The notes below the pieces were generated by a model. It was not told the origin of the DNA. It saw only the letters and a program-made list of their open reading frames with translations, and did no database searches. The position numbers and the translations under genes were made by a program. A stretch of DNA of 64,000 bases from IMG/VR virus record IMGVR_UViG_3300025101_000025, positions 1 through 64,000 of that record; one strand, 5' to 3'. Below are positions 26,001 through 35,157 of this stretch, piece by piece. This DNA is from a virus. Position 1 is the first letter of the stretch. Each line of letters opens with the position of its first letter.

Positions 26001-29000
26001 AAGAGGATGCTAACCAACCAAGTAAAAAAATAAAAATATATTTTGAAAATGCATATTTTGAAGCAGCAGATGAGGGAGATATAACTACTGCAAATTCTTA
26101 TAATGGATTAGACTATGGTAAAGATGTTCAATCTTTCAACGGTGTTCGTAATACAGATTTAATTGATATTAGACCTAGAGTTTCAAATTACTCAGTTTCT
26201 GAGAGTAGTCGTTCTCCATTAGAATTTTTTGGAAGAACATTTAATACGTCAGGAAACTCTGCTGCTAATGTATTGGCATCAGATGAATCTATTTTAACTG
26301 ATTTTTCTTTCTATCTTGGTAGAATCGATAGAATATTTTTAACAAAATATGGTAAGTTAACTGTTCAAACTGGAACACCTGCCGAAAATCCAGATCAACC
26401 TGTTCCATTAGATGATTCTCTTGAAATAGCATCGGTTACACTACCACCATATCTTTATGATGTATCTCAAGCATCTCTATCTTTCTTAAAGCATAAGAGA
26501 TATAGAATGCAAGATATTAGAAAACTTGAGACAAGGATAAGAAACTTAGAATACTATACTTCATTATCATTATTAGAAACAGCAACTTCTAATCTATTTG
26601 TTTCTGATGCAGATGGTTTAAATAAATTTAAATCAGGATTTTTTGTAGATAATTTTACAACTTTCTTAACTCAAGAAAGTAATATAAAAATAAAAAATAG
26701 TATTGATACTTACAATAAAGAAGCAAGACCATCTCATTATACTAACTCAATTGATTTAGTAGTTGGCCCAGTAGAAGGTGAAAATACAGTATCAAATGGT
26801 GCAGACCCAGAAGGAACAAATATTAAATTAACAGGAACTGCATTAACTCTTGATTACTCTGAAGTTGAATTTATCAATCAACCATTTGGAACAAGAACTG
26901 AAAGTGTTACTCCGTTTTTACTTAATTTCTGGAAGGGTGCGATAGATCTTACTCCAGCATCTGATACTTGGGTTGACACAGTAAGACTTGAAGCAAAAGT
27001 CATAGAGGTTGAAGGAAACTTTGCTAAAACAATAAAAGAGGCAGAGAAAACTCAGGGTCTCGATCCTCAAACAGGATTGACTGAGATGATATGGCAAGGT
27101 TGGCAAACTGTTTGGACAGGAACTGAAAGAAATATAAGAACAAATACCCGAACAGAAGAAGTAGACAGAAATGTTGATGTGAATTCTCAACGTAGAATTG
27201 AAACTTCTACCCTTAATACAATTCAAGATACCTTTACTGATAACTTCAGAGTTGGAACATCTACAAGACAAGGTTCACGAGAGTTAATTACTGAAACATA
27301 TGATCAAGAATCTCTTGGTGATAGAACAATCAGTAAGGAAGTTATACCTATAATGAGATCAAGAAATATCGCATTTGAGGGTAAAGGATTTAAACCACAA
27401 ACAAGAGTTTACGGATTCTTTGATGGAGTCAATGTGACTAAACATTGTGTTCCAAAACTTCTTGAAATAAACATGAAGTCTGGTGTATTCCAAGTAGGTG
27501 AAACAGTAACAGGAACTGTAACTGATGGTGGAATTAATTCAGCTAAAATAACATTTAGAGTTGCAGTATCAAACCATAAAGAAGGCCCTTATAATTCTCC
27601 AACAAGAGTATATGCAACAAGTCCATATACATCTACCACTGGAGCAACACAGTTAGAGACATACTCAGGTGCTGCTGGTTCAGTTCAATTATCAGGATCT
27701 GGAAGTGTAGCGATTATTCCATCTACTTATTCCTCAACATCAACGATATTAAATATTGATATAATTTCCCTCTCAGAGCAAGCACAAGGTGCTTATTTTG
27801 GACAAGTTACCACTGACATGGTATTGAAAGGTAATACTTCAGGAGCTGAAGCGGTTATTACTGATGTAAGATTAATCTCTGATTTCTCTGCTTCCGTCTT
27901 TGGTAGTTTCTTTATACCAGATCCAAATATACCAGTAAATAGTAGATTTGAAACAGGAAAGAGAGAATTTAGATTAACTGATAGTCAGACAAATGACATT
28001 GATTCTTCAACAACAGTTGGTAGTGATGTATTTGAAGCGACAGGAACTCTTGAAACTGTTCAGGAAAATATCCTTTCTGTTAGAAATGCAAAACGTGAAA
28101 CACTTACTTCCACTCAGGATAGACCAGCAAGACAATTTATTGGAACTGATGTCAACACTGAAATTATTGGAACTCAACCATTAAGAAGAGTAGAAGAATT
28201 TGATCAAGACGATCCATTAGCACAATCATTCTTTGTAAGTGAAAATAGTGGTGTTTATATTACAAGTTGTGAGGTTTACTTCTCGGCAGTTGATGATAAT
28301 AACGTTCCTGTTCAATTAGATATAAGAACTTTAAAATTAGGAGTTCCATCTCAAGAAGTTCTTCCATATTCACAAATATTACTTGATCCAGATCAAATTA
28401 CAACATCATCAAACGGATCAGTTGCAACTAAATTTACATTTAAATCACCAGTTTATTTGTCACCTGCAACTGAATATGCAATTTGCATGTTATCTGCATC
28501 AGCTAAATACAGAGTTTTCATATCAAGGATTGGTGAAAATGATTTAATTACAGATGAATTTGTATCAAATCAACCTACATTAGGATCATTATTTAAATCT
28601 CAAAATGCATCAACATGGGAACCAAGTCAATGGGAAGATTTAAAGTTTAAATTAAATAGAGCACAATTTGTTACATCAGGATCTGCTGAAATCTATAGTC
28701 CAATACTTGGTGAAGGTAATGCTCAAATTCCTAAATTATTACCAGATTCTCTTAGAATGAACTCTAAGAAAATAAGAGTTGGTATATCTTCAGCTTTTGC
28801 TGCTGGTATACATCCTACATTAGGAAATACAATTTACCAAACTGTATCTAATGCAACTGGTGATTTTGTAGGAAGTGCTGGTATTGCAACAGGTAATTTG
28901 GGAGTAATAAGAGCAGGATTGGGATACACTCCAGCTTCTGGAAATCGTGGTTTAATAGGTATTGCTTTAACCACTATCACAGGTAGTGGTAGAAACGCAA

Positions 29001-30688
29001 CTGCAAATGTTCACTTTGATGGTGGAGTTGCTGTTGCGGCGACAATTTCAAATGGTGGAATTGGATATCAAGTCGGTGATATTGTAGGTATCTCTACCAA
29101 TCTTGGTATTAATGCAAGATTATCAGTGGCATCTATCGGAAATACAAGTGAACTTATACTTGAAAATATTCAAGGTGAATTTGCAACTGGAGCTGGATCA
29201 ACATTAATGTATGGAAATACACTTGGTAATGCAGGATTTGGTAGTGCAATCACAGGTAATGGTGGAGAGATTGGTGCATTTATTCCTGCGGGAACAATAT
29301 CAACTATAACTGATGGTTTACACATTATAGTTAATCACAAAAACCATGGAATGTATCACGAACAGAATAGAGTGATTATATCTGGAGTTGAAAGTGATAT
29401 ATTACCATCTAAATTATCTGTTGATTACGCAATAGATTCTACAGATGATATTACTGTTGACAGTTCAACTGTGTATAGTAATTTTGAAAATGTTGGTGTT
29501 GCATCTACTAATCCCGGATATGTTAAGATTGGAAATGAAATTATTAGATATGAAGGTGTATCTGGTAATACACTAACTGGTATTACAAGGCAACAAGATT
29601 CAACTCTTGCTGCAAATTACACATCAGGATTATTAGTTGAAAAATATGAATTGAATGGCGTATCTTTACGTAGAATAAATCAAACTCATAATCTAGCAGA
29701 TGTCACTGATTCAAATCCAATAACATTTGACTCGTATAAAATTAAATTAGATATGGGTTCAAATGGAATTGGTAGAACAAGCGTTACAACTTCAGATTTC
29801 CCACCAAGATTATTCTTAAATGGAACAAAATCATCCGGTGGTTCAAATATACGTGCAACACAAAACATGCCATTTGAAGTTATCACACCTATGGTTCAGA
29901 ATGTCACTGTTCCCGGAACTTCTCTCAGTGCTAACTTGAGAACTGTAAGTGGAACAAGTGTGAATACAGGATCTGGTCAAGGATCAGATACACCATTTAT
30001 TGTTCAACCAACAGAAAGTATCGCTTTAAATCAAATCAATTATTTGAATTCACCTAGAATAATTGCATCAAGAGTAAATGAAATTAACAATGCAACTATA
30101 ACAGTATTACCGGGAGATCGGTCATTAAATATGACACTTGATCTATCAACTACTGATAGTCGTATATCTCCTTTTGTTGATACTGAAAGAATGAATACAA
30201 TTCTTACCTCAAATAGAGTTGATAAATTAATTACTAACTTTACTGAAGATAGTCGAGTCGATACTCTTACTGAAGATCCATCATCATTCTTGTATATTTC
30301 AAAAGAAAATACATTAGAAACATCTGCTACATCAATCAAGATTATACTTGATGCACATATTAATGAATATAATGATATAAGAGCGTTCTTCTCAATTAGC
30401 GAGAATCAGGGGTCAGAACCGATATTCATACCGTTCCCCGGTTTTGATAATTTAAATGAAAGAGGACAGGTGGTTGCACTCGATAAGAGTGATGGAAGAC
30501 CAGATTCAAAAGTATCATTATCAGATGCTAGTGGATTTGCATCTGAAGAATTACAATATAAAGAGTATACATTCAGTATTACAGATCTACCCTCATTTAA
30601 ATCATTTAGAATAAAATTATTAGGATCATCAACCAATCAAGCTTATGTTCCTAGATTCAGAAGTTTGAAGGTGATCGCTTTAGCATAA
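23096..30688 (+). CDS. Very large virion protein with DUF4815-type N-terminus (2530 aa)
   Basis: 2530 codons in the place where T4 has gp9 to gp12. The start, SPYFDDFNADDNYYKVLFKPG, then LPVQARELTGLQSILQDQI and GQHIFKEG within the first 65 residues, matches DUF4815-type phage baseplate/tail proteins. A coiled-coil run lies near 1139-1165 (IRKLETRIRNLEYYTSLSL). SRNIAFEGKGFKPQTRVYGFF lies at about 1422-1442 and DDPLAQSFFVSENSGVYITS near 1703. GGxGY repeats lie near 1940-1990, and an HG.....V..I and EIIRYEG module near 2080-2150. Tail or baseplate attachment of fibres is the likely role, by inference from position and family. It starts six bases after gp8. Confidence 0.9.
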   Translation: MAQSTNLNVSPYFDDFNADDNYYKVLFKPGLPVQARELTGLQSILQDQISKFGQHIFKEGAKVIPGNTSYFKDYFCVEINNEYLGVTVESYIDQLIGRKIVGLTTGVTAVIVKILKSSDSERNNLTLYIKYHSSNVENNSGGLFDNGELLAADVDIISGPENSTFIPSGEAFASTVSTNSTSTGAAYSISEGVYFVRGTFVNVNSETILLSQYSNTPTGRIGLRVLEETVNSDEDSSLTDNSKGFNNFAAPGADRLKISCSLFFKGIDDLNDDDFVELASVRNGELRTRPTTSQYNILGDELARRTFAESGDYTVKPYSISVKESLNDDIGNNGVFFDGQSTDEGSIASEETGLYQVSAGRAFVKGYEIENIASTYLDFEKPRTEKTLANQRVNYNTGSTIRLNNQQGAPEVGIGNTFVVSLRDSRVNTLATADSSIEGNEIGVARVYDFALESGSYNTSNSKINEYDISLFDIQTFTTVTLNQAISLSTPAFIEGKYSGATGFLRSSTSTDALTIYDKSGELVVNEPLIINGIENSRIAVALTSFGMSDVKSLYAGPKLGNVGAGRSFVGDVIQKDEFIFGNALIKRSDLTTGLSTITSSNPEFPGKLKKGNLLKFGLGNNDPNFAKVTVVGTNDITVSGVTTVTGICDGGLPEGSDSLDTTLTDLTLITSPFAKSSDDNLFTEMPKKNISNVDLTRASLTIRKTFNVTINKTTDSLATAVDADTNETFLPFDEERYCLIRRVDGVTEVLTSDKFTFTNGGGTLQINNIGSDLSANQAATLIATLVKTNPKSKVKRKERINTLIVDKSRVAGAGIGGTTLNDGLTHGSFPFGTRVQDKKISLNTPDVIEVLGIYESTDTSNPSSPKVILSAIDGQTGRTEDLIVGEKMKGTQSGAVAIYAEKLSDAQISFVYLNDNRFKTGETINFQESNVGAIANTIDEPSKNISANFSFNTGQKNTIYDHGFITRKEDANQPSKKIKIYFENAYFEAADEGDITTANSYNGLDYGKDVQSFNGVRNTDLIDIRPRVSNYSVSESSRSPLEFFGRTFNTSGNSAANVLASDESILTDFSFYLGRIDRIFLTKYGKLTVQTGTPAENPDQPVPLDDSLEIASVTLPPYLYDVSQASLSFLKHKRYRMQDIRKLETRIRNLEYYTSLSLLETATSNLFVSDADGLNKFKSGFFVDNFTTFLTQESNIKIKNSIDTYNKEARPSHYTNSIDLVVGPVEGENTVSNGADPEGTNIKLTGTALTLDYSEVEFINQPFGTRTESVTPFLLNFWKGAIDLTPASDTWVDTVRLEAKVIEVEGNFAKTIKEAEKTQGLDPQTGLTEMIWQGWQTVWTGTERNIRTNTRTEEVDRNVDVNSQRRIETSTLNTIQDTFTDNFRVGTSTRQGSRELITETYDQESLGDRTISKEVIPIMRSRNIAFEGKGFKPQTRVYGFFDGVNVTKHCVPKLLEINMKSGVFQVGETVTGTVTDGGINSAKITFRVAVSNHKEGPYNSPTRVYATSPYTSTTGATQLETYSGAAGSVQLSGSGSVAIIPSTYSSTSTILNIDIISLSEQAQGAYFGQVTTDMVLKGNTSGAEAVITDVRLISDFSASVFGSFFIPDPNIPVNSRFETGKREFRLTDSQTNDIDSSTTVGSDVFEATGTLETVQENILSVRNAKRETLTSTQDRPARQFIGTDVNTEIIGTQPLRRVEEFDQDDPLAQSFFVSENSGVYITSCEVYFSAVDDNNVPVQLDIRTLKLGVPSQEVLPYSQILLDPDQITTSSNGSVATKFTFKSPVYLSPATEYAICMLSASAKYRVFISRIGENDLITDEFVSNQPTLGSLFKSQNASTWEPSQWEDLKFKLNRAQFVTSGSAEIYSPILGEGNAQIPKLLPDSLRMNSKKIRVGISSAFAAGIHPTLGNTIYQTVSNATGDFVGSAGIATGNLGVIRAGLGYTPASGNRGLIGIALTTITGSGRNATANVHFDGGVAVAATISNGGIGYQVGDIVGISTNLGINARLSVASIGNTSELILENIQGEFATGAGSTLMYGNTLGNAGFGSAITGNGGEIGAFIPAGTISTITDGLHIIVNHKNHGMYHEQNRVIISGVESDILPSKLSVDYAIDSTDDITVDSSTVYSNFENVGVASTNPGYVKIGNEIIRYEGVSGNTLTGITRQQDSTLAANYTSGLLVEKYELNGVSLRRINQTHNLADVTDSNPITFDSYKIKLDMGSNGIGRTSVTTSDFPPRLFLNGTKSSGGSNIRATQNMPFEVITPMVQNVTVPGTSLSANLRTVSGTSVNTGSGQGSDTPFIVQPTESIALNQINYLNSPRIIASRVNEINNATITVLPGDRSLNMTLDLSTTDSRISPFVDTERMNTILTSNRVDKLITNFTEDSRVDTLTEDPSSFLYISKENTLETSATSIKIILDAHINEYNDIRAFFSISENQGSEPIFIPFPGFDNLNERGQVVALDKSDGRPDSKVSLSDASGFASEELQYKEYTFSITDLPSFKSFRIKLLGSSTNQAYVPRFRSLKVIALA

Positions 30689-30912
30689 TGAGTTTTATTA
30701 AAGTAAAAGATAATGAGCATTTAGTTAGAGATACTAATTCAAATTGCATCATTAATACAAACAAGTCTGAGTATGAGGAGTATCTATCTCGTCGTAAACT
30801 CAAACAGTCTGAAAAAAATAAAATTGAAAATCTTGAAAAAGATGTATCTACTTTAAAAAATGATATTGGTGAAATAAAAGATCTCTTAAGGAGTTTAGTA
30901 AATGGCAACTAA
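30688..30912 (+). CDS. Small coiled-coil phage protein (74 aa)
   Basis: 74 residues. The N-terminal half (IKVKDNEHLVRDTNSNCIIN) resembles a short conserved segment in T4-like phages. The C-terminal half is a clear heptad coiled coil (NLEKDVSTLKNDIGEIKDLL). It overlaps both neighbours by a few bases, so it belongs to the gp8 operon. Likely a structural or chaperone-like accessory; no function established. Confidence 0.75.
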   Translation: MSFIKVKDNEHLVRDTNSNCIINTNKSEYEEYLSRRKLKQSEKNKIENLEKDVSTLKNDIGEIKDLLRSLVNGN

Positions 30913-31327
30913 AAAGATAACATTTGATCCAGAGGCAGGAGTTGCATATCCATGCGATTTGATATTAAATGTTGGTGCAGATTTTAGTGCATCATTTCAA
31001 GTTGTTGATACTTCAAACACTGGTTTTAATTTTTCCACCACCAATTCAGTTGGTCTTGGGACAACGACTGGATGGACAGGATCATCTCAAATGACAAAGA
31101 GTGTTGCAGTTGGATCAACTGCTTTTCCTGATGCGACATTTAGTGTTGGAATTGATACTACTGCATCAGTTGGTTATGGATTTACAATATCATTAGGTTC
31201 AACTGCGACAAGAAGTATAAAGGCTGGGAGATATGTATATGATGTTTTAGTCGGTTCAGGATCGACTGTGTATAGAATTGTAGACGGTAACATCATCGTA
31301 AGAGGTGGTGTATCTTCCGCACCATAA
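30902..31327 (+). CDS. Virion-type protein, unknown (141 aa)
   Basis: 141 residues, beta-rich and Gly/Ser/Thr-rich: FDPEAGVAYPCDLILNVGADFSASF reads as an N-terminal BppU-like or Ig-like strand pattern (seen here as YPCDLILNVGADFSASFQV). The GLGTTTGW and SVGIDTTASVGYGF runs recall the VGIGTT tracts of the giant protein next door. The final segment YDVLVGSGSTVYRIVDGNII is also beta. Lies at the end of the baseplate operon just before a late promoter. A baseplate or fibre attachment role is likely but unproven. Confidence 0.75.
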   Translation: MATKKITFDPEAGVAYPCDLILNVGADFSASFQVVDTSNTGFNFSTTNSVGLGTTTGWTGSSQMTKSVAVGSTAFPDATFSVGIDTTASVGYGFTISLGSTATRSIKAGRYVYDVLVGSGSTVYRIVDGNIIVRGGVSSAP

Positions 31328-31330
31328 ATA
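31323..31330 (+). promoter_or_regulatory. Late promoter CATAAATA before gp13
   Basis: Overlaps the stop of the preceding gene and lies 19 nt before the gp13 ATG. Confidence 0.65.
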
Positions 31331-31349
31331 TTGATAGAGGTATTGTGTA

Positions 31350-32198
31350 ATGGCTCAACCAACGAGTAGATCAACATTAATCGATTATTGCAAAAGGCAA
31401 CTGGGTGCCCCAGTGCTTGAAATTAATGTTGCGGACGAACAAGTTGAAGACTTGTTAGATGATGCTCTTCAATTTTATCAGGAGAGACATTATGATGGTG
31501 TCATACAGACATACTTAAAGTATCAAATAAGACAAGTAGATGTAGATAGAGCAAGAGGTAGAAATGGAAATAACCCAGTAGGAATAGTTACAACATCAAC
31601 GTCTACATCGATCGTTGGTGTGACAACTACTTTTACCTTTGAGGAGGATAGTAATTATCTTGAGATGCCATCTTCAGTTATTGGAGTAAATAAACTTTTT
31701 CACTTTGATGGATCTAACACAGTTACTAATAATATGTTCAGTGTTAAGTATCAATTGTTTTTAAATGATGTTGCATTTAATTTAGGATATGCTGGCATAT
31801 TGAACTATGCAATGACAAAAAGGTATCTTGAAGATATTAATTTTGCCCTTACAACAGAAAAACAAATAAGATTTAATCAAAGACAAGATCGTTTATACAT
31901 GGATATAGATTTTGCAAGTGTTGATGTTGGTGATTTTATTATCATAGATTGTTTTAGAATAATTGATCCAGATGATTTTACTGGTGTTTACAATGATTAC
32001 TTTTTAAAAAGATATTTGACAGCGTTAATGAAAAGGCAGTGGGGTCAAAACCTTATTAAGTTTCAAGGTGTTAAATTACCCGGTGGTATAGAATTGAATG
32101 GAAGACAAATATATGATGATGGTCAAAGAGAACTTGATGTCATAAGAGAGCAAATGTCAAATACTTACGAACTTCCTCCATTAGATTTTATAGGTTAA
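31350..32198 (+). CDS. 13: Neck protein gp13
   Basis: 282 residues, T4 gp13 being 309. The N-terminus has SRSTLIDYCKRQLGAPVLEINV, then QVEDLLDDALQFYQERHYDGV, the typical adaptor segment of gp13 and its homologues. The central YNDYFLKRYLTALMKRQWGQNL at about 210-231 and KLPGGIELNGRQI are also conserved in the family. gp13 and gp14 complete the head so that the tail can join. It precedes gp14 by four bases. Confidence 0.93.
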   Translation: MAQPTSRSTLIDYCKRQLGAPVLEINVADEQVEDLLDDALQFYQERHYDGVIQTYLKYQIRQVDVDRARGRNGNNPVGIVTTSTSTSIVGVTTTFTFEEDSNYLEMPSSVIGVNKLFHFDGSNTVTNNMFSVKYQLFLNDVAFNLGYAGILNYAMTKRYLEDINFALTTEKQIRFNQRQDRLYMDIDFASVDVGDFIIIDCFRIIDPDDFTGVYNDYFLKRYLTALMKRQWGQNLIKFQGVKLPGGIELNGRQIYDDGQRELDVIREQMSNTYELPPLDFIG

Positions 32199-32202
32199 TG
32201 AT

Positions 32203-33630
32203 ATGGTGCTCAATCCGTTTTTTCAACAAGGATCTAAAGGCGAACAAAATTTAGTTCAATCATTAATTAATGAGCAACTACAAATGTATGGAGTGAATGT
32301 TCACTACATGCCACGAAAGTATGCGAAAACAAATACAATAATTAAAGAAGTAATAGAATCAAAGTTTGATGATGCGTATCCTATTGAGGCTTATGTTGAG
32401 TCTTTTGACGGTTATGGTGACAATCCTACCTTGCTTTCTAAATTTGGAATACAGCAAACTAATGAATTAACATTAACTATTTCAAGAGAGAGATTTGAAA
32501 CGTATATATCCCCTTTAATAAAAAATGAAGAGAATATCAAACTATCAACAAGACCAAAAGAAGGTGATTTAATATATTTTCCTCTAGGTGATCGTTTATT
32601 TGAGATTAAATATGTAGAACATGAGCAACCTTTTTATCAATTACGTGATACTTATGTTTATACTCTTCGTTGCGAACTCTTCCGTTATGAGGATGAAGTC
32701 ATCGATACTGGAGTTGGTGAGATAGATGATACACTTGCTGCAACAGAAGGTGTTGATGGTGAAGATTTTATTATAGGTGGAACACAAGTTTTAACATTAG
32801 TCGGAACAGCATCAAGTGCATCTGCGGTAACTACTGTAGTGAATGGTGGTATTCAATTTATCGATATAACAAATCGTGGTAGAAATTATTTGTTTGCACC
32901 TAGAGTTGCTATTTCTTCAGCACCTACTGGTGGTGTGACAGGTATTGCGACTGCTAATTTAAGAAGTGGTATCGTTGTTTGCACGGGTGCAGCAGAGGCA
33001 TCAAATTTAAAAGCATCAGTCGTTCAAACAATAAATCTAGTAAATCCCGGATCAGGATATACAACTGGGCCTGATATACAAATATTTGGTGGTGATGGTG
33101 TAGGTGCTGCTGCAACTGCTGGAATGGCAAATGGAACTATTGGTATTGTAACCATAACAGGTGGTGGTTCCGGATATACAACAACACCAACAATTACTTT
33201 CACAGGACTATCAACAGTATCTGCTGCTGCAACTGCGATCGTATCAACTGCAGGAACCATAAGTGCAATTCATATAACAAATGCTGGTGCTGGATACTCA
33301 ACACCTCCAACAATTGCAATCGATCCTCCTGCTGCAAGTGATGCATCTGGTAATTTCCAGTTTAATGAGATAATCACAGGTGGAACAAGTGGAGCAACCG
33401 CAAGAGTAAGAAAATGGAATTCTGTGACAAGTGAATTAGATATATCAAATGTAGAAGGGACGTTCCTAAGAAAAGAAACAGTCACTGGTGGAACTTCAGG
33501 TGCAGTTCATACAATTCGACTTATAGATCTTACAAACTTTGATGATGGGTTTGGTGATAATGATGACTTTGAAACTGAAGCAGATGCGATCATCGACTTC
33601 TCTGAGGGCAATCCTTTTGGGCAACCATAA
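32203..33630 (+). CDS. 14: Neck protein gp14 with repeat-bearing C-terminal extension
   Basis: 475 residues; T4 gp14 has 256. The first 165 residues form the gp14 core: NPFFQQGSKGEQNLVQSLINEQ, GVNVHYMPRKY, then GDLIYFPLGDRLFEIKYVE and PFYQLRDTYVYTLRCELF. After about residue 195 come GG.GY modules (ITNRGRNYLFAPRV, NPGSGYTTGPDIQI, GGGSGYTTTPTITF, NAGAGYSTPPTIAI) and a segment with TGGTSGATARV repeated as TGGTSGAVHTI. The tail ends acidic. The core role in head completion is known from T4. The extension resembles the baseplate repeats and may decorate the neck, by inference. Confidence 0.92.
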   Translation: MVLNPFFQQGSKGEQNLVQSLINEQLQMYGVNVHYMPRKYAKTNTIIKEVIESKFDDAYPIEAYVESFDGYGDNPTLLSKFGIQQTNELTLTISRERFETYISPLIKNEENIKLSTRPKEGDLIYFPLGDRLFEIKYVEHEQPFYQLRDTYVYTLRCELFRYEDEVIDTGVGEIDDTLAATEGVDGEDFIIGGTQVLTLVGTASSASAVTTVVNGGIQFIDITNRGRNYLFAPRVAISSAPTGGVTGIATANLRSGIVVCTGAAEASNLKASVVQTINLVNPGSGYTTGPDIQIFGGDGVGAAATAGMANGTIGIVTITGGGSGYTTTPTITFTGLSTVSAAATAIVSTAGTISAIHITNAGAGYSTPPTIAIDPPAASDASGNFQFNEIITGGTSGATARVRKWNSVTSELDISNVEGTFLRKETVTGGTSGAVHTIRLIDLTNFDDGFGDNDDFETEADAIIDFSEGNPFGQP

Positions 33631-33633
33631 ATA
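33626..33633 (+). promoter_or_regulatory. Late promoter CATAAATA before gp15
   Basis: Spans the gp14 stop and lies 20 nt before the gp15 ATG. Confidence 0.65.
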
Positions 33634-33652
33634 ATATCGTATAGGTGCAAAA

Positions 33653-34678
33653 ATGTTTGAGTATTTTTACAACGAAATATTAAGAAAAACAATTATTTCA
33701 TTTGGAACGTTGTTTAATGATCTCTCCATTAAACATACAGATTCTGATGGAAATAAATCAGTAACAAAAGTTCCATTGGCATACGGGCCAATTCAAAAAT
33801 TTCTAGCGAGATTGGAACAAGCACCAGATTTAAATAAGTCAACAGCAATGACATTACCAAGAATGTCATTTGAATTTAATGGACTTACTTATGATTCAAG
33901 TAGAAAAGTTACAACAACACAACAACTTACTGTTAAAGATCCAAATACTGATACAGTAACTAAAAAAGTTTTCATGCCTGTCCCCTACAATATGGCATTT
34001 GAACTTAATGTAATGACAAAATTAAATGATGATGCACTTCAGATTGTTGAGCAAATACTTCCATTCTTTCAACCATCATATAACGTCACAGTCAATCTTC
34101 TTTCTGAAATAAATGAAAAAAGAGATATACCTGTTGTTTTAGAGAGTGTTACATTTCAAGATGAATATGAAGGAGATTATACTTCAAGAAGAGTTTTATA
34201 TTACACACTAAGATTCACAGCAAAAACTTACTTGTTTGGCCCTGTTACAACAGCGACTGCAGATATCATTAAATCTACATCCATCCGTTATCTTGCTGGT
34301 GGAGCACGAAGTCTTGAGAGAGATATTACTTACTCAGTTACACCGAGAGCAATTAAAGATTATACTGGCGATGTAATAACAAATCTTGCAGAAGATATAG
34401 ACGGAGTTCAAACAACATTTAAGGTTGATAATACCACCAATCTAAAGACAGACTTTTATGTTGTTATAGATAATGAAGAGATGTTTGTAAAATCTATCTC
34501 CACCTCATCAAGCAAAATCACTGTTAGAAGAGGTCAAGATAAAACTTTACCCACATCACATGTTAGAGGTAGTGACATTTTAGGCATTGATTATACTCAA
34601 AATGCAGAAGGTGTTGGTGTCGATAGCGCAATTATCCCGATGGGAGATGACTTTGGATTTACTGGAATCAGCACATGA
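33653..34678 (+). CDS. 15: Proximal tail sheath stabilisation protein gp15
   Basis: 341 residues against 272 in T4. The opening MFEYFYNEILRKTIISFGTLF and the VPLAYGPIQKFLARLEQAP run near 41-59 match the gp15 family, as does LPRMSFEFNGLTYDSSRK. The C-terminal 70 residues add a small domain (TFKVDNTTNLKTDFYVVIDNEEMF with RRGQDKTLPTSHVRGS) of the kind also seen as modules in the giant baseplate protein. gp15 caps the tail and contacts the neck. Its stop overlaps gp16 (ATGA). Confidence 0.93.
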   Translation: MFEYFYNEILRKTIISFGTLFNDLSIKHTDSDGNKSVTKVPLAYGPIQKFLARLEQAPDLNKSTAMTLPRMSFEFNGLTYDSSRKVTTTQQLTVKDPNTDTVTKKVFMPVPYNMAFELNVMTKLNDDALQIVEQILPFFQPSYNVTVNLLSEINEKRDIPVVLESVTFQDEYEGDYTSRRVLYYTLRFTAKTYLFGPVTTATADIIKSTSIRYLAGGARSLERDITYSVTPRAIKDYTGDVITNLAEDIDGVQTTFKVDNTTNLKTDFYVVIDNEEMFVKSISTSSSKITVRRGQDKTLPTSHVRGSDILGIDYTQNAEGVGVDSAIIPMGDDFGFTGIST

Positions 34679-35118
34679 AAACCTCGAAATTTGACAACTT
34701 AAATGATGCATTTAACGTAGAGTCAATATCTCCAGACAAGATAATTCAATCGACAGAAGATACGCAGATAATTAAAAAAGATGTATTAGATAGTGTTAAC
34801 GAAGATATAAAAAAAGATTACAAATATACAAGAGGTCAGTTATATTCTATAATCGAAAAGGGACAGGAGGCTATTAATGGAATACTTGAGTTAGCACAAG
34901 AAAGTGAGATGCCAAGAGCGTATGAAGTTGCAGGACAATTAATCAAAAACGTATCTGATGCAACAGATAAATTAATGGATCTTCAGAAAAAACTCAAGGA
35001 TGTGAATAAAGAAGAGGAACAGAAGGGGCCATCGACAGTCAATAACGCTTTGTTTGTTGGATCAACATCAGAGTTATCTAAACTGTTAAAGTCTGAAATC
35101 GATAAGGGTAATAAATAA
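34675..35118 (+). CDS. 16: Terminase small subunit gp16
   Basis: 147 residues, T4 gp16 having 164. The helical core (YTRGQLYSIIEKGQEAINGIL and EVAGQLIKNVSDATDKLMDLQ) matches the coiled-coil oligomerisation region of gp16. The tail NNALFVGSTSELSKLLKSE is the conserved C-terminal segment. The small subunit binds DNA and stimulates the gp17 ATPase in packaging. The gp17 gene lies about 4 kb downstream, separated by six genes, unlike T4 where the two are adjacent. Confidence 0.92.
   Translation: MKTSKFDNLNDAFNVESISPDKIIQSTEDTQIIKKDVLDSVNEDIKKDYKYTRGQLYSIIEKGQEAINGILELAQESEMPRAYEVAGQLIKNVSDATDKLMDLQKKLKDVNKEEEQKGPSTVNNALFVGSTSELSKLLKSEIDKGNK
35110..35117 (+). promoter_or_regulatory. Late promoter AATAAATA before the fibre gene
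   Basis: Overlaps the gp16 stop, 40 nt before the ATG at 35158. Confidence 0.5.
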
Positions 35119-35157
35119 ATCAGGGAGAGGAATCCCGAAGTAATATTTACTCATACA

